Shown here: positions 27,570 through 36,958 of the stretch, piece after piece | How positions within the stretch are numbered: the stretch's first letter is position 1 | How the letters are laid out: every line of letters starts with the position of its first letter | Assembly (NCBI RefSeq): GCF_000306115.2 | Contig: NZ_AKWX02000004.1 | Span: forward strand, 413,501-477,500 | From: Leptospira wolffii serovar Khorat str. Khorat-H2 | Lineage (GTDB): Bacteria > Spirochaetota > Leptospiria > Leptospirales > Leptospiraceae | Direction: 5' to 3' | Length of the DNA: 64,000 bases | Position numbers and translations under genes: made by a program | Notes under the pieces: generated by a model | Told to the model about the DNA's origin: nothing | The model's input: only the letters and a program-made list of their open reading frames with translations | Database searches by the model: none

Positions 27570-29111
27570 TCAATGTCTGAAGTGCCTCATGCCGGTAAAT
27601 ACCATGATCAACCCGTGTTCGTCCGCGGCTTTAATCACTTCTTCGTCCCGAATGGAACCTCCGGGTTGGATGATCGCCTTGGCTCCCACTTTCGCGATCG
27701 CGTCTATTCCGTCCCGGAAAGGGAAGAATGCGTCGCTCGCAACATAAGAACCTACTACGGAGAGTCCCACGTTCAACGCTTTTGTGGCACCCAATTGCAC
27801 GGAATCCACTCTGGACATCTGTCCGGCTCCGATTCCTAGAGTTGCGTTTTCTTCGGTGTAAACGATCGCATTGGACTTGATGAATTTCACAGTGGACCAG
27901 GCGAACATGAGCCCTCGGATATCCTCTTCCGTAGGTTGCTTTTTCGTCACTACTTTCAGATCCTTTTCGGTGATCGTAGCGTAGTCCCTGTCTTGTAAAA
28001 GCATACCGTGGTGGATGGGTCTTAAATCCATTTCGTCCAGCGCTTCTTGGAAGTTTGCTATTTCAATGAGTCGCACGTTCGGTTTCTTGGCGAAGAATTC
28101 CAGCGCCGCAGGCTCGAATTTTTGGGCGATCACTCCCTCTACGAATGTCTCTCCGATTAGAACCGCGAGTTCTCCCGAAACGGCTCCCTTGATTCCGATG
28201 ATTCCTCCGAAAGCGGAAATGGGATCGGTTCTTTTAGCCAATCGGAATGCTTCTAAAGGATCGTCCGCATAAGCGATCCCGCAAGGATTCAAATGTTTGA
28301 TAATGCAGACCGTATTGTCGGGAAGAAGAGCGGAGATATGGAATGCCGCGTCGAAATCCAACATATTATTGAAGGATAATTCTTTACCCTGAAGAGGAGC
28401 GAATTCGCTTTTATTGAAAAGAGGCTCGTAGAATGCGCCGCCCTGGTGGGGGTTCTCGCCGTATCTCAGCTTTTGTTTTTTGGTGAAGGAAAGATTCAGA
28501 ATGTCGGGGAATTTTTCTCCGGCGAGTTTATTGAACCAGGAGGAAATAGCGGCATCGTAAAGAGCCGTATGAGAAAACGCCTTTCTCATCAAAAGGAAAG
28601 AAGTATCCGCATCCACGGAACCTTCGTTAACCTTCATGGAATCTTCCACAGTCTTGTAATCGTTGGGATCCGTGACTACTACCGTGTGGCGATAATTCTT
28701 GGCCGCGGAACGTAGCATGGACGGCCCGCCGATATCTATATTCTCGATGGCCTCGTCTAATTTCACTCCCGGCTTGGATACTGTCTGTACGAAAGGATAG
28801 AGATTTACAACTACGAGATCGATCTTAGGTATTCCGAGCTCTTCCATTTTCTTTTTGTGCTCGGGATTGGAAACCACTCCCAAAAGGCCTCCGTGAACTT
28901 TCGGGTGGAGAGTCTTTACTCTGCCGTCGAGGATTTCCGGAAAGCCGGTATAATCGTCAATGGCGACGGCCTTGATTCCGTTTTCTTGGAGAGTCTTGAG
29001 TGTTCCGCCGGTGGAGATGATTTCAACGCCTTTGGAGTCCAGATATTTCGCGAAACCGATCAGTCCTGTCTTGTCGCTGACCGAGATGAGGGCACGAGTG
29101 ATTTTGATCAT
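27570..29111 (-). CDS. purH: bifunctional AICAR formyltransferase/IMP cyclohydrolase
   Basis: A 513-residue enzyme performing the last two steps of purine synthesis. The N-terminal MGS-like cyclohydrolase domain carries ISVSDKTGL and STGGTLKTL; the C-terminal formyltransferase domain shows the KHLNPCGIA motif (Lys-His pair) and the conserved end [11 protein letters not shown]. Length is normal for the family. It follows purN by 1 base, forming a compact purN-purH operon that continues into a membrane protein gene. No PurR-type site was seen. Confidence 0.97.
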   Translation of the reverse strand: MIKITRALISVSDKTGLIGFAKYLDSKGVEIISTGGTLKTLQENGIKAVAIDDYTGFPEILDGRVKTLHPKVHGGLLGVVSNPEHKKKMEELGIPKIDLVVVNLYPFVQTVSKPGVKLDEAIENIDIGGPSMLRSAAKNYRHTVVVTDPNDYKTVEDSMKVNEGSVDADTSFLLMRKAFSHTALYDAAISSWFNKLAGEKFPDILNLSFTKKQKLRYGENPHQGGAFYEPLFNKSEFAPLQGKELSFNNMLDFDAAFHISALLPDNTVCIIKHLNPCGIAYADDPLEAFRLAKRTDPISAFGGIIGIKGAVSGELAVLIGETFVEGVIAQKFEPAALEFFAKKPNVRLIEIANFQEALDEMDLRPIHHGMLLQDRDYATITEKDLKVVTKKQPTEEDIRGLMFAWSTVKFIKSNAIVYTEENATLGIGAGQMSRVDSVQLGATKALNVGLSVVGSYVASDAFFPFRDGIDAIAKVGAKAIIQPGGSIRDEEVIKAADEHGLIMVFTGMRHFRH

Positions 29112-29112
29112 G

Positions 29113-29751
29113 CTAGAGGATGGAAACCTTCCTATCTTTGATGAGTAGCCTATCTTCGCAGAATAATTTCACCGCGAGGGGCAGGATTTTATGTTCCTCT
29201 TTGAGAATGGCAAGAGTCAATTCTCTTTCCGTCATCTTCTCCTCGATTTTCACGACTCCTTGGAGAATGATGGGACCGGAATCCACTCCCTCGTCCACGA
29301 AATGAGCGGTGCATCCGGCAATTTTCACACCGTACTCGAAAGCCTGCTTTTGGGCATCCAGGCCCGGGAAGGAGGGTAAAAGAGACGGGTGTATATTTAG
29401 GATACGATTCGGAAAGGCTCGGATGATCTCCGGCTTTAAAATTCTCATGTAACCACAGGCAACGATCAGGTCCGGAGATAATTCCTGGAGGGTGTGTAGT
29501 AACTCCTCATGGTATTGCGACTTTTGGGAGTAGGATTTGAAATCTAGGACTTTGACAGGGATCCGAAAGGACTCGGCGACTTGGATGGCCTTAGCAGAGG
29601 GATTATCCGTGACTAGACAAATCGGATCCCCGTGGATTTTATTCTTCCGGAGAGAGGCCAAAACCGCCTCAAAATTGCTCCCCCGGCCCGAAGCTAAAAA
29701 AACAAGCTTTTTTCTGGGTTTGGGAAACAGACTTGCCAAGAATTTTCGCAT
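29113..29751 (-). CDS. purN: phosphoribosylglycinamide formyltransferase
   Basis: A 212-residue enzyme that formylates GAR using 10-formyltetrahydrofolate in purine synthesis. Motifs: [10 protein letters not shown] near the N-terminus, then [14 protein letters not shown] with the catalytic His, and [13 protein letters not shown] with the catalytic Asp. The frame is open to 29832, but Met at 29751 gives a family-like length and avoids overlapping the divergent fliS gene; neither start has a clear ribosome site. It heads the purN-purH operon. Confidence 0.92.
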   Translation of the reverse strand: MRKFLASLFPKPRKKLVFLASGRGSNFEAVLASLRKNKIHGDPICLVTDNPSAKAIQVAESFRIPVKVLDFKSYSQKSQYHEELLHTLQELSPDLIVACGYMRILKPEIIRAFPNRILNIHPSLLPSFPGLDAQKQAFEYGVKIAGCTAHFVDEGVDSGPIILQGVVKIEEKMTERELTLAILKEEHKILPLAVKLFCEDRLLIKDRKVSIL

Positions 29752-29825
29752 CCGATACGCTAAGAATTGCCCGTCCACGTTAAGGCGGTCCGGAAATTTG
29801 TCGAAGAGTATTTCAGGAGAGACAC

Positions 29826-30278
29826 ATGTCACTTGCCAGAAAATCGACGGCTTCGGTCGAACAGTACAAATCCAACGAAATTTCTACTGTAAGTCAGGGA
29901 AAGCTCATAGTCATGCTTTATGAGGGAGCGATCCGTTTTTTAAATGTGGCCATCGATAATAATACCCCTCGCAAGTACGATGTGGTGAACAACCATATCC
30001 TCAAGGCTCAGGAAATCGTCACCGAGCTCATGTTAGCCTTGAACATGGAAAATGGGGGAGAGGTCGCCAATAATCTCCTAGGCATTTATGTTTATATCAA
30101 AAAGCGACTTCTCGAAGCCAATATGAAGAAGGACAGCGAGATCCTACACGAAATCATCAAGTATCTGGAAGATTTGAAAAATGCTTGGGAAGAAATCGAG
30201 AAGAAGGAAAAAGCTTCCTCCGTAGTTCCTATGCCGGCTCCGGGCTCCAGAGGCACCGGACTCTCTCTCCAAGGATAA
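29826..30278 (+). CDS. fliS: flagellar export chaperone FliS
   Basis: A 150-residue all-helical protein. FliS binds newly made flagellin and keeps it unfolded for export through the flagellar type III system. The N-terminus has VEQYKSNEISTVSQGKLIVM, with the LIVMLYEGAIRFL helix characteristic of FliS. An AGGAGAG ribosome site precedes the ATG by 4 bases. The Ser/Pro/Gly-rich tail is variable. It is the first gene of a three-gene run with a coiled-coil protein and a J-domain protein; no fliD is adjacent. Confidence 0.92.
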   Translation: MSLARKSTASVEQYKSNEISTVSQGKLIVMLYEGAIRFLNVAIDNNTPRKYDVVNNHILKAQEIVTELMLALNMENGGEVANNLLGIYVYIKKRLLEANMKKDSEILHEIIKYLEDLKNAWEEIEKKEKASSVVPMPAPGSRGTGLSLQG

Positions 30279-30297
30279 TTAAGGACTCTCTCGCCTG

Positions 30298-30732
30298 ATG
30301 CCATCCCCTAAGAACCGATCCGCAAAGACGAAGGAAAACGAATTGGAGTCTTTGTATCTTAAAAAGATCTCATTCTTAGAGGAACTTATCCGTCTTCAGA
30401 ACCGCCAAATGGAAGTTCTTTCCTTCGGAGACGGCGAGAATGCCGCAAAGCTAGAACACGAAAATTCTAGACTCATGGAAAGTATGATGAGTCTAGATCG
30501 TAAGATCGAACGTCTCGAAGAATCGTATCCCCAGTCTTTGGAAATCATCCGCCTATCCGACGAAATCTTCCGTAAACTGGAGGAGTCTCGGGACCTGAAC
30601 GAAAAAGTGGGTCTTAAGATGGAAGAGATACTACACGAATACAGAAAGGAACTGAATCTAGTCCAGGCTGAAATCCAGCTAAAGAGATTCCTCACAAAAA
30701 GGAAGCTAGGGTGGAAGACGGGGACCTGCTAA
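30298..30732 (+). CDS. coiled-coil protein, candidate FlgN-like flagellar chaperone
   Basis: A 144-residue protein predicted to be almost wholly helical with heptad repeats (SLYLKKISFLEELIRLQNRQ and onward), Glu/Lys/Leu-rich, ending in a basic RFLTKRKLGWKTGTC. It starts 20 bases after fliS and overlaps the J-domain gene by 22 bases. Size, helicity and position suit FlgN/FliT-type hook-filament chaperones, which are very diverged in sequence. That is inference from context, not a recognised motif. Confidence 0.72.
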   Translation: MPSPKNRSAKTKENELESLYLKKISFLEELIRLQNRQMEVLSFGDGENAAKLEHENSRLMESMMSLDRKIERLEESYPQSLEIIRLSDEIFRKLEESRDLNEKVGLKMEEILHEYRKELNLVQAEIQLKRFLTKRKLGWKTGTC

Positions 30733-31196
30733 GCCGAGCCCTAGACTTTTACGGACTTCCAAGAAAATTCGACGCTGAGCTAGTCCGAACCCGCTTCCGA
30801 GAACTTTCCCGAAAATACCATCCCGATTCGGGGGAATACGAAACCGATTTCCTATTCAAAGAACTCGTTCAGTTGAGAGATGTGCTTTTGCATTCTCTAG
30901 AATCCAAAGAGGAAGCATTGGAGACCGGAACGAAAGCGGAAGACAGAGAAGGCTTCGTATCCTATAAGGAAGCCAAAAAGAGAACCGCGGAAGCTCTCGA
31001 AAGATATTTCCAGTTTACGGAAGGCAATCCTGTCTTTCTAAAAGGAGAAGAAAATCCGGCTCTTAGAAAATTAAGAGAAGAGCTGGAGACCGTTGTGGGA
31101 GAATGGAAGGAGTTTTTGGATCATTATCCCCAAAGCATCTGGAAGGAAGACGCGGAAAAAACTCTGCAAAAACTTTCGGTCTGGTTTAAAGACTAA
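30711..31196 (+). CDS. J-domain protein
   Basis: A 161-residue protein whose first 70 residues form a DnaJ-type J domain: helix II (LVRTRFRELSRKYHPDSG) contains the diagnostic HPD. J domains stimulate DnaK ATPase. The rest lacks a zinc finger and substrate domain and is helical, so this is a type III (class C) J protein. The start is GTG, inside the end of the coiled-coil gene (22-base overlap), showing translational coupling to the fliS group. It may recruit DnaK to flagellar chaperone cargo; that is inference. It overlaps the convergent lipoprotein by 4 bases. Confidence 0.82.
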   Translation: MEDGDLLSRALDFYGLPRKFDAELVRTRFRELSRKYHPDSGEYETDFLFKELVQLRDVLLHSLESKEEALETGTKAEDREGFVSYKEAKKRTAEALERYFQFTEGNPVFLKGEENPALRKLREELETVVGEWKEFLDHYPQSIWKEDAEKTLQKLSVWFKD

Positions 31197-31714
31197 GGAA
31201 CCTGCAATGTGTTGGAAGGCATGGAGAATACGTATATATCCTTTGTGCCTGAATTTAGATCCAAGGAAATCACGGAGGATCTGAGAGTAATATAATCCCC
31301 CGAATTCAAAGTGGCGATGATCTTACAAACCCTGTTCGTATTCTCTCCTGGACCGGGAGTGGATAGAGGGCCGGTGCTTGTCGTGATTTCTATGGAATAT
31401 TCTATAGGTTGGTTGGGAAGAAGATTCAAAGGCAATTCGCAACCCTTGCCGATGGAAAAATCGGAAGGATTCCTAGAATCGAAAACCGTGGCAGCGGAAT
31501 AAAGAGTGTATCCTCCGAAGAATGCCTCCGGATTTCCGGCTCTCAGTCTTAGCTCGTATCCGCTCGAGATGGGAGCGATTCCGATTAGAGTGGGAGGAGT
31601 CGTGATGATTCTATTGCTGGAATAATGTTTGCAAGCGGAGAAAAGAAAAAGGATGAGAATCGGAAGAAGCCGGGAAAGGCATTTTGTCCTTCCGAAAGAT
31701 AAAGATTGGTTCAT
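31193..31714 (-). CDS. hypothetical lipoprotein
   Basis: A 173-residue lipoprotein with signal peptide ending in LFSAC (Cys28). The mature sequence is beta-rich, Ser/Thr/Pro-rich (TTPPTLIGIAPISSGYEL; ITTSTGPLSTPGPGENTN), like a fibronectin-type domain. It lies 3 bases after the HNH gene stop and may be its operon partner, though the products look unrelated. It overlaps the J-domain gene by 4 bases at the 3' end. Family not recognised. Confidence 0.72.
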   Translation of the reverse strand: MNQSLSFGRTKCLSRLLPILILFLFSACKHYSSNRIITTPPTLIGIAPISSGYELRLRAGNPEAFFGGYTLYSAATVFDSRNPSDFSIGKGCELPLNLLPNQPIEYSIEITTSTGPLSTPGPGENTNRVCKIIATLNSGDYITLRSSVISLDLNSGTKDIYVFSMPSNTLQVP

Positions 31715-31717
31715 TTA

Positions 31718-32269
31718 TTAGCTGCGAATATAATCTTCCCAACCGAATTTTTCAGCCAGTTGTTCCGATACGGAAAACTGTGGAAAACGTCTCTTGTTTG
31801 TCGATCGATTTTCAGGGATCTCCCATTTGAGCTCGTGTAGCAGTTTATTTCCTTTCTTGGAATTGCAGTCCCTACAGGCGGTAACCAGATTTTCCCAGGT
31901 ATGGTAGTCCAGAGGCTTTTTGTCTTTCGGGATTTCGTTCCATCGACTCTTAGGAATCACATGGTCCAGGGTAAGACGAGAAGAAGGGTATTTCCTGCGG
32001 CAATACACGCATTCGTGATTGTCCCTAAGGAAAATATTTTCCCGGGAAAGCTTATGCTTTCTTTTGGGAACCTTGTAATAACCGGTGAGTAGAATGATCC
32101 GAGGAGCGGTGAATCGGACCTTTTCGGAGCGGATAAGAAGAGCCTTCTCGTCCTTGACCAGCTCGGCCTTGTTTAAGACCAAAAGAATAATCGCGTCTTT
32201 TACCGTACGAATTGCGACCGGAACATAGGTCGCATTCAGCACCAACACAGGCTGGGCGAGGACGTCCAT
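31718..32269 (-). CDS. HNH endonuclease domain protein
   Basis: A 183-residue protein with an HNH nuclease fold: zinc-binding CVYC, then LDHVIPKSR with the catalytic His, and NLVTACRDCNSKKGN. The N-terminus (LVLNATYVPVAIRTVKDAI) matches the widespread 'MDVLAQPVLVLN..' family of free-standing bacterial HNH proteins, whose role is unclear. No restriction-methylation genes are adjacent and no mobile-element features were seen, so it is more likely a housekeeping or DNA-repair nuclease than a homing enzyme. Confidence 0.85.
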   Translation of the reverse strand: MDVLAQPVLVLNATYVPVAIRTVKDAIILLVLNKAELVKDEKALLIRSEKVRFTAPRIILLTGYYKVPKRKHKLSRENIFLRDNHECVYCRRKYPSSRLTLDHVIPKSRWNEIPKDKKPLDYHTWENLVTACRDCNSKKGNKLLHELKWEIPENRSTNKRRFPQFSVSEQLAEKFGWEDYIRS

Positions 32270-32313
32270 ATCTTACCAGACATTAGATTGTCCTAAAGAG
32301 ATGTCGAGTAAAA

Positions 32314-32946
32314 CTAAGGCTTTTCCGAACGTTTCTTTTTCAGATAAACCGCGGTCAGTAATATTACGATTCCGAGTCCCAGAAGGGAAAACACAGTTAC
32401 CTGACCTTGGTGAACCCATGTCTTGAGCTGGTCTAGGTTCTTGGCCCCATAATGGCCTAGATAGACCCAGATTGGAACGGAAATCACTGCTGCGAAAGTG
32501 TCCAGGCAGAGAAAACGGAAAAAGGAAATTCGATCCGAAGTCCCGGCGGTGAGATAAATGGGCATTCTGAGTCCCGGCATGAAGCGTGCCATGAAAACCA
32601 CCCAGTTTCCGTACTTGGAAAACTTGTCCTGGACCTGGGCGAATCTTTCCGGAGTTAGGAATTTGGCTACGAAAGGAATTCGTAGTACCTTCTCCCCGAA
32701 AACTCTACCCAAAAGGAAAACGGAGCCGTCTCCTATGATAACTCCGGCCATTCCTACCGCAAACATGATATGCTCGTTGGCGTAACCGAGTCCTGAGATG
32801 ACTCCTCCCGATACTAAGGAAATATCTTCCGGAACGGGTAATCCGAAACCGCAAAGAATCAGGGTGAGGAAGACAGCGATATAAGCGAATTCGTGTCCGA
32901 ACTGAGAGAAGAAATCGACGAGAGCGGAGATATTAACTAGATCCAT
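32314..32946 (-). CDS. DedA family membrane protein
   Basis: A 210-residue SNARE-associated/DedA protein. Signatures: LPVPEDISLVSGG, the re-entrant-loop region IIGDGSVFLLGRVFGEKVL, and ARFMPGLRMPIYLTAG with the conserved Arg-Pro-Arg residues. Members act in the inner membrane as flippases or in recycling of undecaprenyl phosphate, and affect membrane potential. Hydrophobic segments include 21-43, 51-66 and 171-200. It is a single gene divergent from dgt. Confidence 0.92.
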   Translation of the reverse strand: MDLVNISALVDFFSQFGHEFAYIAVFLTLILCGFGLPVPEDISLVSGGVISGLGYANEHIMFAVGMAGVIIGDGSVFLLGRVFGEKVLRIPFVAKFLTPERFAQVQDKFSKYGNWVVFMARFMPGLRMPIYLTAGTSDRISFFRFLCLDTFAAVISVPIWVYLGHYGAKNLDQLKTWVHQGQVTVFSLLGLGIVILLTAVYLKKKRSEKP

Positions 32947-33131
32947 GAATTCCGGTCCCGTTTCGGGACAATTGCACCAGTGAAACTTTTCCTGTACAAA
33001 TGGGAATCCAAAAAAGCGGGAAAAAGAACGGATTCTTTTCTCTTTTTTCGGGTAGAAGGTACTACGACCTGGATTTTTACAGACTTGTTTGGCTTGCTTA
33101 GAGTTCTTCGCGCGCCGATTCTGGTCCTTAG

Positions 33132-34295
33132 GTGCAAAGAGATAGAAATCAGATTATAGAATCCGAAAATTCTTTTCTCGCTCCCTATGCGGTTTTTCAG
33201 GACCAAACCGGAGGTAGGGAATATTCGGAAGAAGAGCATCCCTATCGGATTCCTTTCCAGAGGGATCGAGATCGAGTCGTCCATTCCAGCGCTTTCAAAC
33301 GATTGCAATACAAGACACAAGTATTCGTACATTCCGTGGGGGAGAATTATCGCAATCGTCTCACTCATACGTTGGAGGTTGCGGGTATTTCCAGGACCAT
33401 CGCCTCCGCATTGGGTTTGAATTCTCTTCTCGCTGAAACAATCGCGCTCGCTCACGACTTGGGTCATACTCCCTTCGGTCATGCAGGCCAGGACATGCTT
33501 GCGGATCTCATGAAGGACTACGGAGGCTTCGAGCATAATAAGCAATCCCTTCGTATCGTTACATTCTTAGAAACTAGGTATCCTTCTTTTCCTGGGTTGA
33601 ATCTTTGTAGGGAAACGATCAAAGGAATGATGAAGCACGGAGCGGAATACTCCGGATCTTCCTTAGGAAAAGAAAGAAAAGAAGAAGGTCCTAGTTTGGA
33701 AGGCCAATGTGCAGACGTGGCCGACGAGATCGCATATACGAACCATGATATAGATGACGGACTGGAGATGGGATACCTTCGTTTGGAAGATCTCTCCACG
33801 GTTTCTCTTTGGGCGGAAACCGCGCAAAAGGTGAGAGCTTCTTATCCTTCTCTCGGGGGAAAAGTTTTTGTGAGAACTGTGATCCGGGAACTCACGAACG
33901 GAATGGTATCCAATATGATCCAAAATATCCAGAATCGAATTTCCGATTGGAAGATCGAAACTAGATCCGACCTGAATCGAATCTATATGGAAGGCAAGAG
34001 AATCGCAAGTTACGATTCGGAATTTTCGGATAAAGTCCGAGAATTGAAAAGTTTCCTGCATGAGACTTTGTACAGGCATCCGTCCGTAGTGGTAACGAGC
34101 GATCGGGGAAGGGATATCATCGAGGCTTTATTCCATCATTTTAGAAAGCAGCCGGATTCGATTCCGGAAATCTATAGGGATAGGATAGCAAGCGAAGGTT
34201 TGGAAAGATGCGTATGCGATTTCGTGGCGGGAATGACGGATCGTTATGCAGAGGAATTGGCCCATAGCGTGGGAATTCCTACAGCTACGAAATAA
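33132..34295 (+). CDS. dgt: deoxyguanosinetriphosphate triphosphohydrolase-like protein
   Basis: A 387-residue HD-domain hydrolase that cleaves dNTPs to deoxynucleoside and triphosphate. The metal-binding residues are visible: NRLTHTLEV (His79) and LAHDLGHTPFGHAGQD (His108, Asp109), plus a later Asp in EIAYTNHDIDDG. The length matches the shorter, Thermus-like clade of dGTPases rather than the 505-residue E. coli enzyme. The start is GTG at 33132, with only a weak ribosome site. It may control dNTP pools or limit phage. Confidence 0.92.
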   Translation: MQRDRNQIIESENSFLAPYAVFQDQTGGREYSEEEHPYRIPFQRDRDRVVHSSAFKRLQYKTQVFVHSVGENYRNRLTHTLEVAGISRTIASALGLNSLLAETIALAHDLGHTPFGHAGQDMLADLMKDYGGFEHNKQSLRIVTFLETRYPSFPGLNLCRETIKGMMKHGAEYSGSSLGKERKEEGPSLEGQCADVADEIAYTNHDIDDGLEMGYLRLEDLSTVSLWAETAQKVRASYPSLGGKVFVRTVIRELTNGMVSNMIQNIQNRISDWKIETRSDLNRIYMEGKRIASYDSEFSDKVRELKSFLHETLYRHPSVVVTSDRGRDIIEALFHHFRKQPDSIPEIYRDRIASEGLERCVCDFVAGMTDRYAEELAHSVGIPTATK

Positions 34296-34300
34296 CGAAT

Positions 34301-35413
34301 TTAAATCACCGAAGAAATCACTTCTCGGATCGCCAAAAGCAATGCGTCCACTTCTTCCGTAGAAGTAAAGGTTCCGGTGGAGATGCGTATGGCGCGTAAC
34401 GCTTCTTCTTTTGTGTAGCCCATGGAAAGAAGAGAAGGGGCCGGTTCCCTGGATCTGGATTTACAGGAAGAACCCGTAGAAAGAGCAAAACCCTTTTCCT
34501 CCATTCCCATCATGAAAAAGTCCAGGTCTTCCACGGGAAGAATCGCGAAAGTAGTGGAGGCTAGTCTAGGTGAGTTTTCCGCCACGATTTCCGCACCTAA
34601 TCCTTTTAGTTCGGATTCTATTCTTCTTTGGAAATCTTCCAGTCGGACGGCCTTCTTTTCCATCTCTTGGAATTGGATTTTGGCTGCTTCCGCTAAGCTT
34701 AGGATTGCAGGCGAGTTTTCCGTGCCCGCGCGGTGCCCATTTTCTTGGTTTCCTCCTCCAAAGATCCCGCCTTCTTTTAAGAGCTTTGGTTCGAACCAAA
34801 CCGCAGATGCGCCCAGGCCGGCTCCTATTTTATGACCGGAAAAAGTGAATCCGGTCAGTCGTGCAAACGGAACCGGGATCTTACCGAAGGATTGCATTAG
34901 ATCGGAGAATAGAGATACGTTTCTATTTTCGCAAATGGTTGCGATCTCTTCGAGAGGCTGGACGACTCCGGTTTCGTTTCCCGCATGGATGATACATACG
35001 GGACCCGGTTCTTCTTTTAATACCGAATCCAGTTCTGCCAAGGATATGAGTCCTGATTTATCCGTATGCAAAACGGAGGTGGGAATTTCCAGACTATGAA
35101 AGGCAGCGTAAACCGAAGCGTGTTCGAAAGGAGAAAGATAGACTTTCGTCTTTACGGAAGGTTTGAGAAAATAAGCGAGTAAGTAATTAGCTTCGGTTCC
35201 TGAGGATGCGAATACGAATCCTTTCGCGTCCTTACCTGTAAGTTGGGAAAGGATCTTTCTGGATTCCTCGATCTTTCCCTGTCTAGCTAGGGAAAAACGT
35301 GTGGGCCCGGAAGGATTGAAGAAATCCTCCTCATATTCCGAATAGACCCTGGAAAGCAAACCGGGGATGGGCGGATGAGTTGCGTTATAATCGAAGTACT
35401 TAATTCGTTTCAT
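34301..35413 (-). CDS. cysteine desulfurase / class V aminotransferase
   Basis: A 370-residue PLP enzyme of the NifS/IscS group. It has NATHPP at the start, FEHAS (His98), DLMQSFGK (Asp171, Gln174), the PLP lysine in FSGHKIGAG (Lys195), RAGTENS, and a Cys in STGSSCKSR near residue 320. It removes sulfur from cysteine for Fe-S or tRNA thiolation. The start at 35413 is chosen because it begins the conserved N-terminus; it overlaps the TPR-like gene upstream by 14 bases. No iscU lies nearby, so it may serve another acceptor. Confidence 0.9.
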   Translation of the reverse strand: MKRIKYFDYNATHPPIPGLLSRVYSEYEEDFFNPSGPTRFSLARQGKIEESRKILSQLTGKDAKGFVFASSGTEANYLLAYFLKPSVKTKVYLSPFEHASVYAAFHSLEIPTSVLHTDKSGLISLAELDSVLKEEPGPVCIIHAGNETGVVQPLEEIATICENRNVSLFSDLMQSFGKIPVPFARLTGFTFSGHKIGAGLGASAVWFEPKLLKEGGIFGGGNQENGHRAGTENSPAILSLAEAAKIQFQEMEKKAVRLEDFQRRIESELKGLGAEIVAENSPRLASTTFAILPVEDLDFFMMGMEEKGFALSTGSSCKSRSREPAPSLLSMGYTKEEALRAIRISTGTFTSTEEVDALLLAIREVISSVI

Positions 35414-36947
35414 CGAAAATGTCGTCGGCTTCTTCGTATCTGCCTTTTCGACGAAGTACATACTGCAATAGTTTCTTTTTGTCTTCGATTAAATCTTCAT
35501 AGCCGGATTTATCGTTTCTATAATTCGGATCCACCGTATAGACTTCCGTATCCAAGCCGTCCAGTTCTCTCAATGCCTCGTCCCATTTGGCTTCGAAGAG
35601 TAGACAACGGACTCTCATGAGCTTGGCTTGGAAACGGACTCCTAGGTCCGTGGATTTGGATTTGAAAACGGACTCGAACATCTCTCCGGCTTTTTTCCTA
35701 TATTGGGAATCTCTTTCTCCCAATCGGTAATAGAGCCTGGCCGCACGGAATAGATTGGAATAGAATACTTTGGAACCTTCTTCATCGGAAGGATCGCAAG
35801 GAAGGGTAGCAATTGCCGACGGTCCCCAATATTTAGCTTCCGTGGGAATATTTCGTTTGGAACAGGAGAAGAATAAAACCCGAGTATAGAGGGAGACGGA
35901 TTCCTCCGGAGAAAGGGAGGACGCTCCTCCCTTCATTCTCAAAAGTTCCAAGGTATTTAGAAGGATTCGTTTGTATTTATTGGCGGTAAGTCTAGTCGTT
36001 TCCGGATAATCTTCCGAGAAAATCATGGGATTGGATTCGGATCCCGCTATGGAATTCCAGATTCGTATTTCCTTGGGGAGATCCTCTTCTCCTAGTTCCT
36101 CCTCTTCCTTTTTACAGGAAAAGCTGAAGAAGTTCAGAATTCTTTTCCACCAAGGGAGTACGGGCTTGGCGGCGGTGCGGATTTTTTCGAATACGAATTC
36201 TTCTATCCGTAAAATAGACTGGAAATGCGCGAGTATCGCCTCTTCGGGACGGCAACTCGCAAACGACGTCAGTTTAATTTTTTCTAAAAGACCCTTTCCA
36301 ACAATGGGAGGCTTGTCCCAAGTGAGGTCGACTTTAGAAGCGGGGGCGTTGTACCCATCGAAAGGGTTGTAATTGAGTGCCCTCTTATAATAATCCAAGG
36401 ATTCCAGAGTTAACGAGGAGAATTCCTGCCAATATTCGAAAGGATCGATTCTCTTTCCTCCGGTTTCGAATTTGTTTCCGCTGGGATTCCCTAGTTGTTC
36501 CAGAGTCCAACCCTCGTTTTTCGCCTCCATCCAAGAAGGCACCCGAAATATATCGTCCATCCCTTGCTTGCCTAATTCCGAGGCACGAACGCAGGACTGA
36601 GACATTTTGTCCAAACGAAGGTAATGCTCCACTTGTCGGAACTCGACCTTTTCGGAAAGAAGTTCGTCTCCCTTGGCTTGCAATTTTGCGGATAGGGAGG
36701 GGTTGAGTTCGGGAGGCTCCAACCAAAGAGCCACGGTGCGTAAAAATTCGAACCTGCGCGGATAAACGTAGAAGGCTGCGATCGTCCAAATGAGTATCAG
36801 GGATAAGAAGAGCTTTTTCTTTTCTTTCAGAATACTGAACAATTTCTTTCCTCTCGGAGTCGGGAAAATTCGTTCGACGAATCGGTCCCTCGCTTCAGAG
36901 TTGAGCGAGTGAAACAATCGCTCTCTTTGATTCCAAACCCTATACAA
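35400..36947 (-). CDS. hypothetical single-pass membrane protein
   Basis: A 515-residue protein with an N-terminal transmembrane segment (LFLSLILIWTIAAFYVYP, residues 46-63), so the bulk is likely periplasmic or surface-facing. Helical, TPR-like sections with Leu/Ala spacing appear (RAARLYYRLGERDSQYRKKA; MRVRCLLFEAKWDEALREL). The start is read as TTG; TTG at 36917, with a better-placed AGAGAG, is a plausible alternative. It is divergent from the TPR protein at 36959 with 11 bases between the starts and overlaps the desulfurase gene. Family not recognised. Confidence 0.72.
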   Translation of the reverse strand: MYRVWNQRERLFHSLNSEARDRFVERIFPTPRGKKLFSILKEKKKLFLSLILIWTIAAFYVYPRRFEFLRTVALWLEPPELNPSLSAKLQAKGDELLSEKVEFRQVEHYLRLDKMSQSCVRASELGKQGMDDIFRVPSWMEAKNEGWTLEQLGNPSGNKFETGGKRIDPFEYWQEFSSLTLESLDYYKRALNYNPFDGYNAPASKVDLTWDKPPIVGKGLLEKIKLTSFASCRPEEAILAHFQSILRIEEFVFEKIRTAAKPVLPWWKRILNFFSFSCKKEEEELGEEDLPKEIRIWNSIAGSESNPMIFSEDYPETTRLTANKYKRILLNTLELLRMKGGASSLSPEESVSLYTRVLFFSCSKRNIPTEAKYWGPSAIATLPCDPSDEEGSKVFYSNLFRAARLYYRLGERDSQYRKKAGEMFESVFKSKSTDLGVRFQAKLMRVRCLLFEAKWDEALRELDGLDTEVYTVDPNYRNDKSGYEDLIEDKKKLLQYVLRRKGRYEEADDIFDETN

Positions 36948-36958
36948 GTCCGGGGATT

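Noticed and set aside
31718..32269. HNH gene as part of a restriction, homing or defence system
   Set aside because: No methylase, intron or integrase neighbours, and the sequence resembles a widespread stand-alone HNH family.
32937..33545. A 202-codon open frame on the minus strand opposite dgt
   Set aside because: It lies antisense to the well-supported dGTPase gene, its codons are the mirror image of that gene, and the product has no signature.
33132..34295. Dgt as a dedicated anti-phage dGTPase system
   Set aside because: It is a single housekeeping-type gene without any adjacent defence genes; a phage role cannot be supported.
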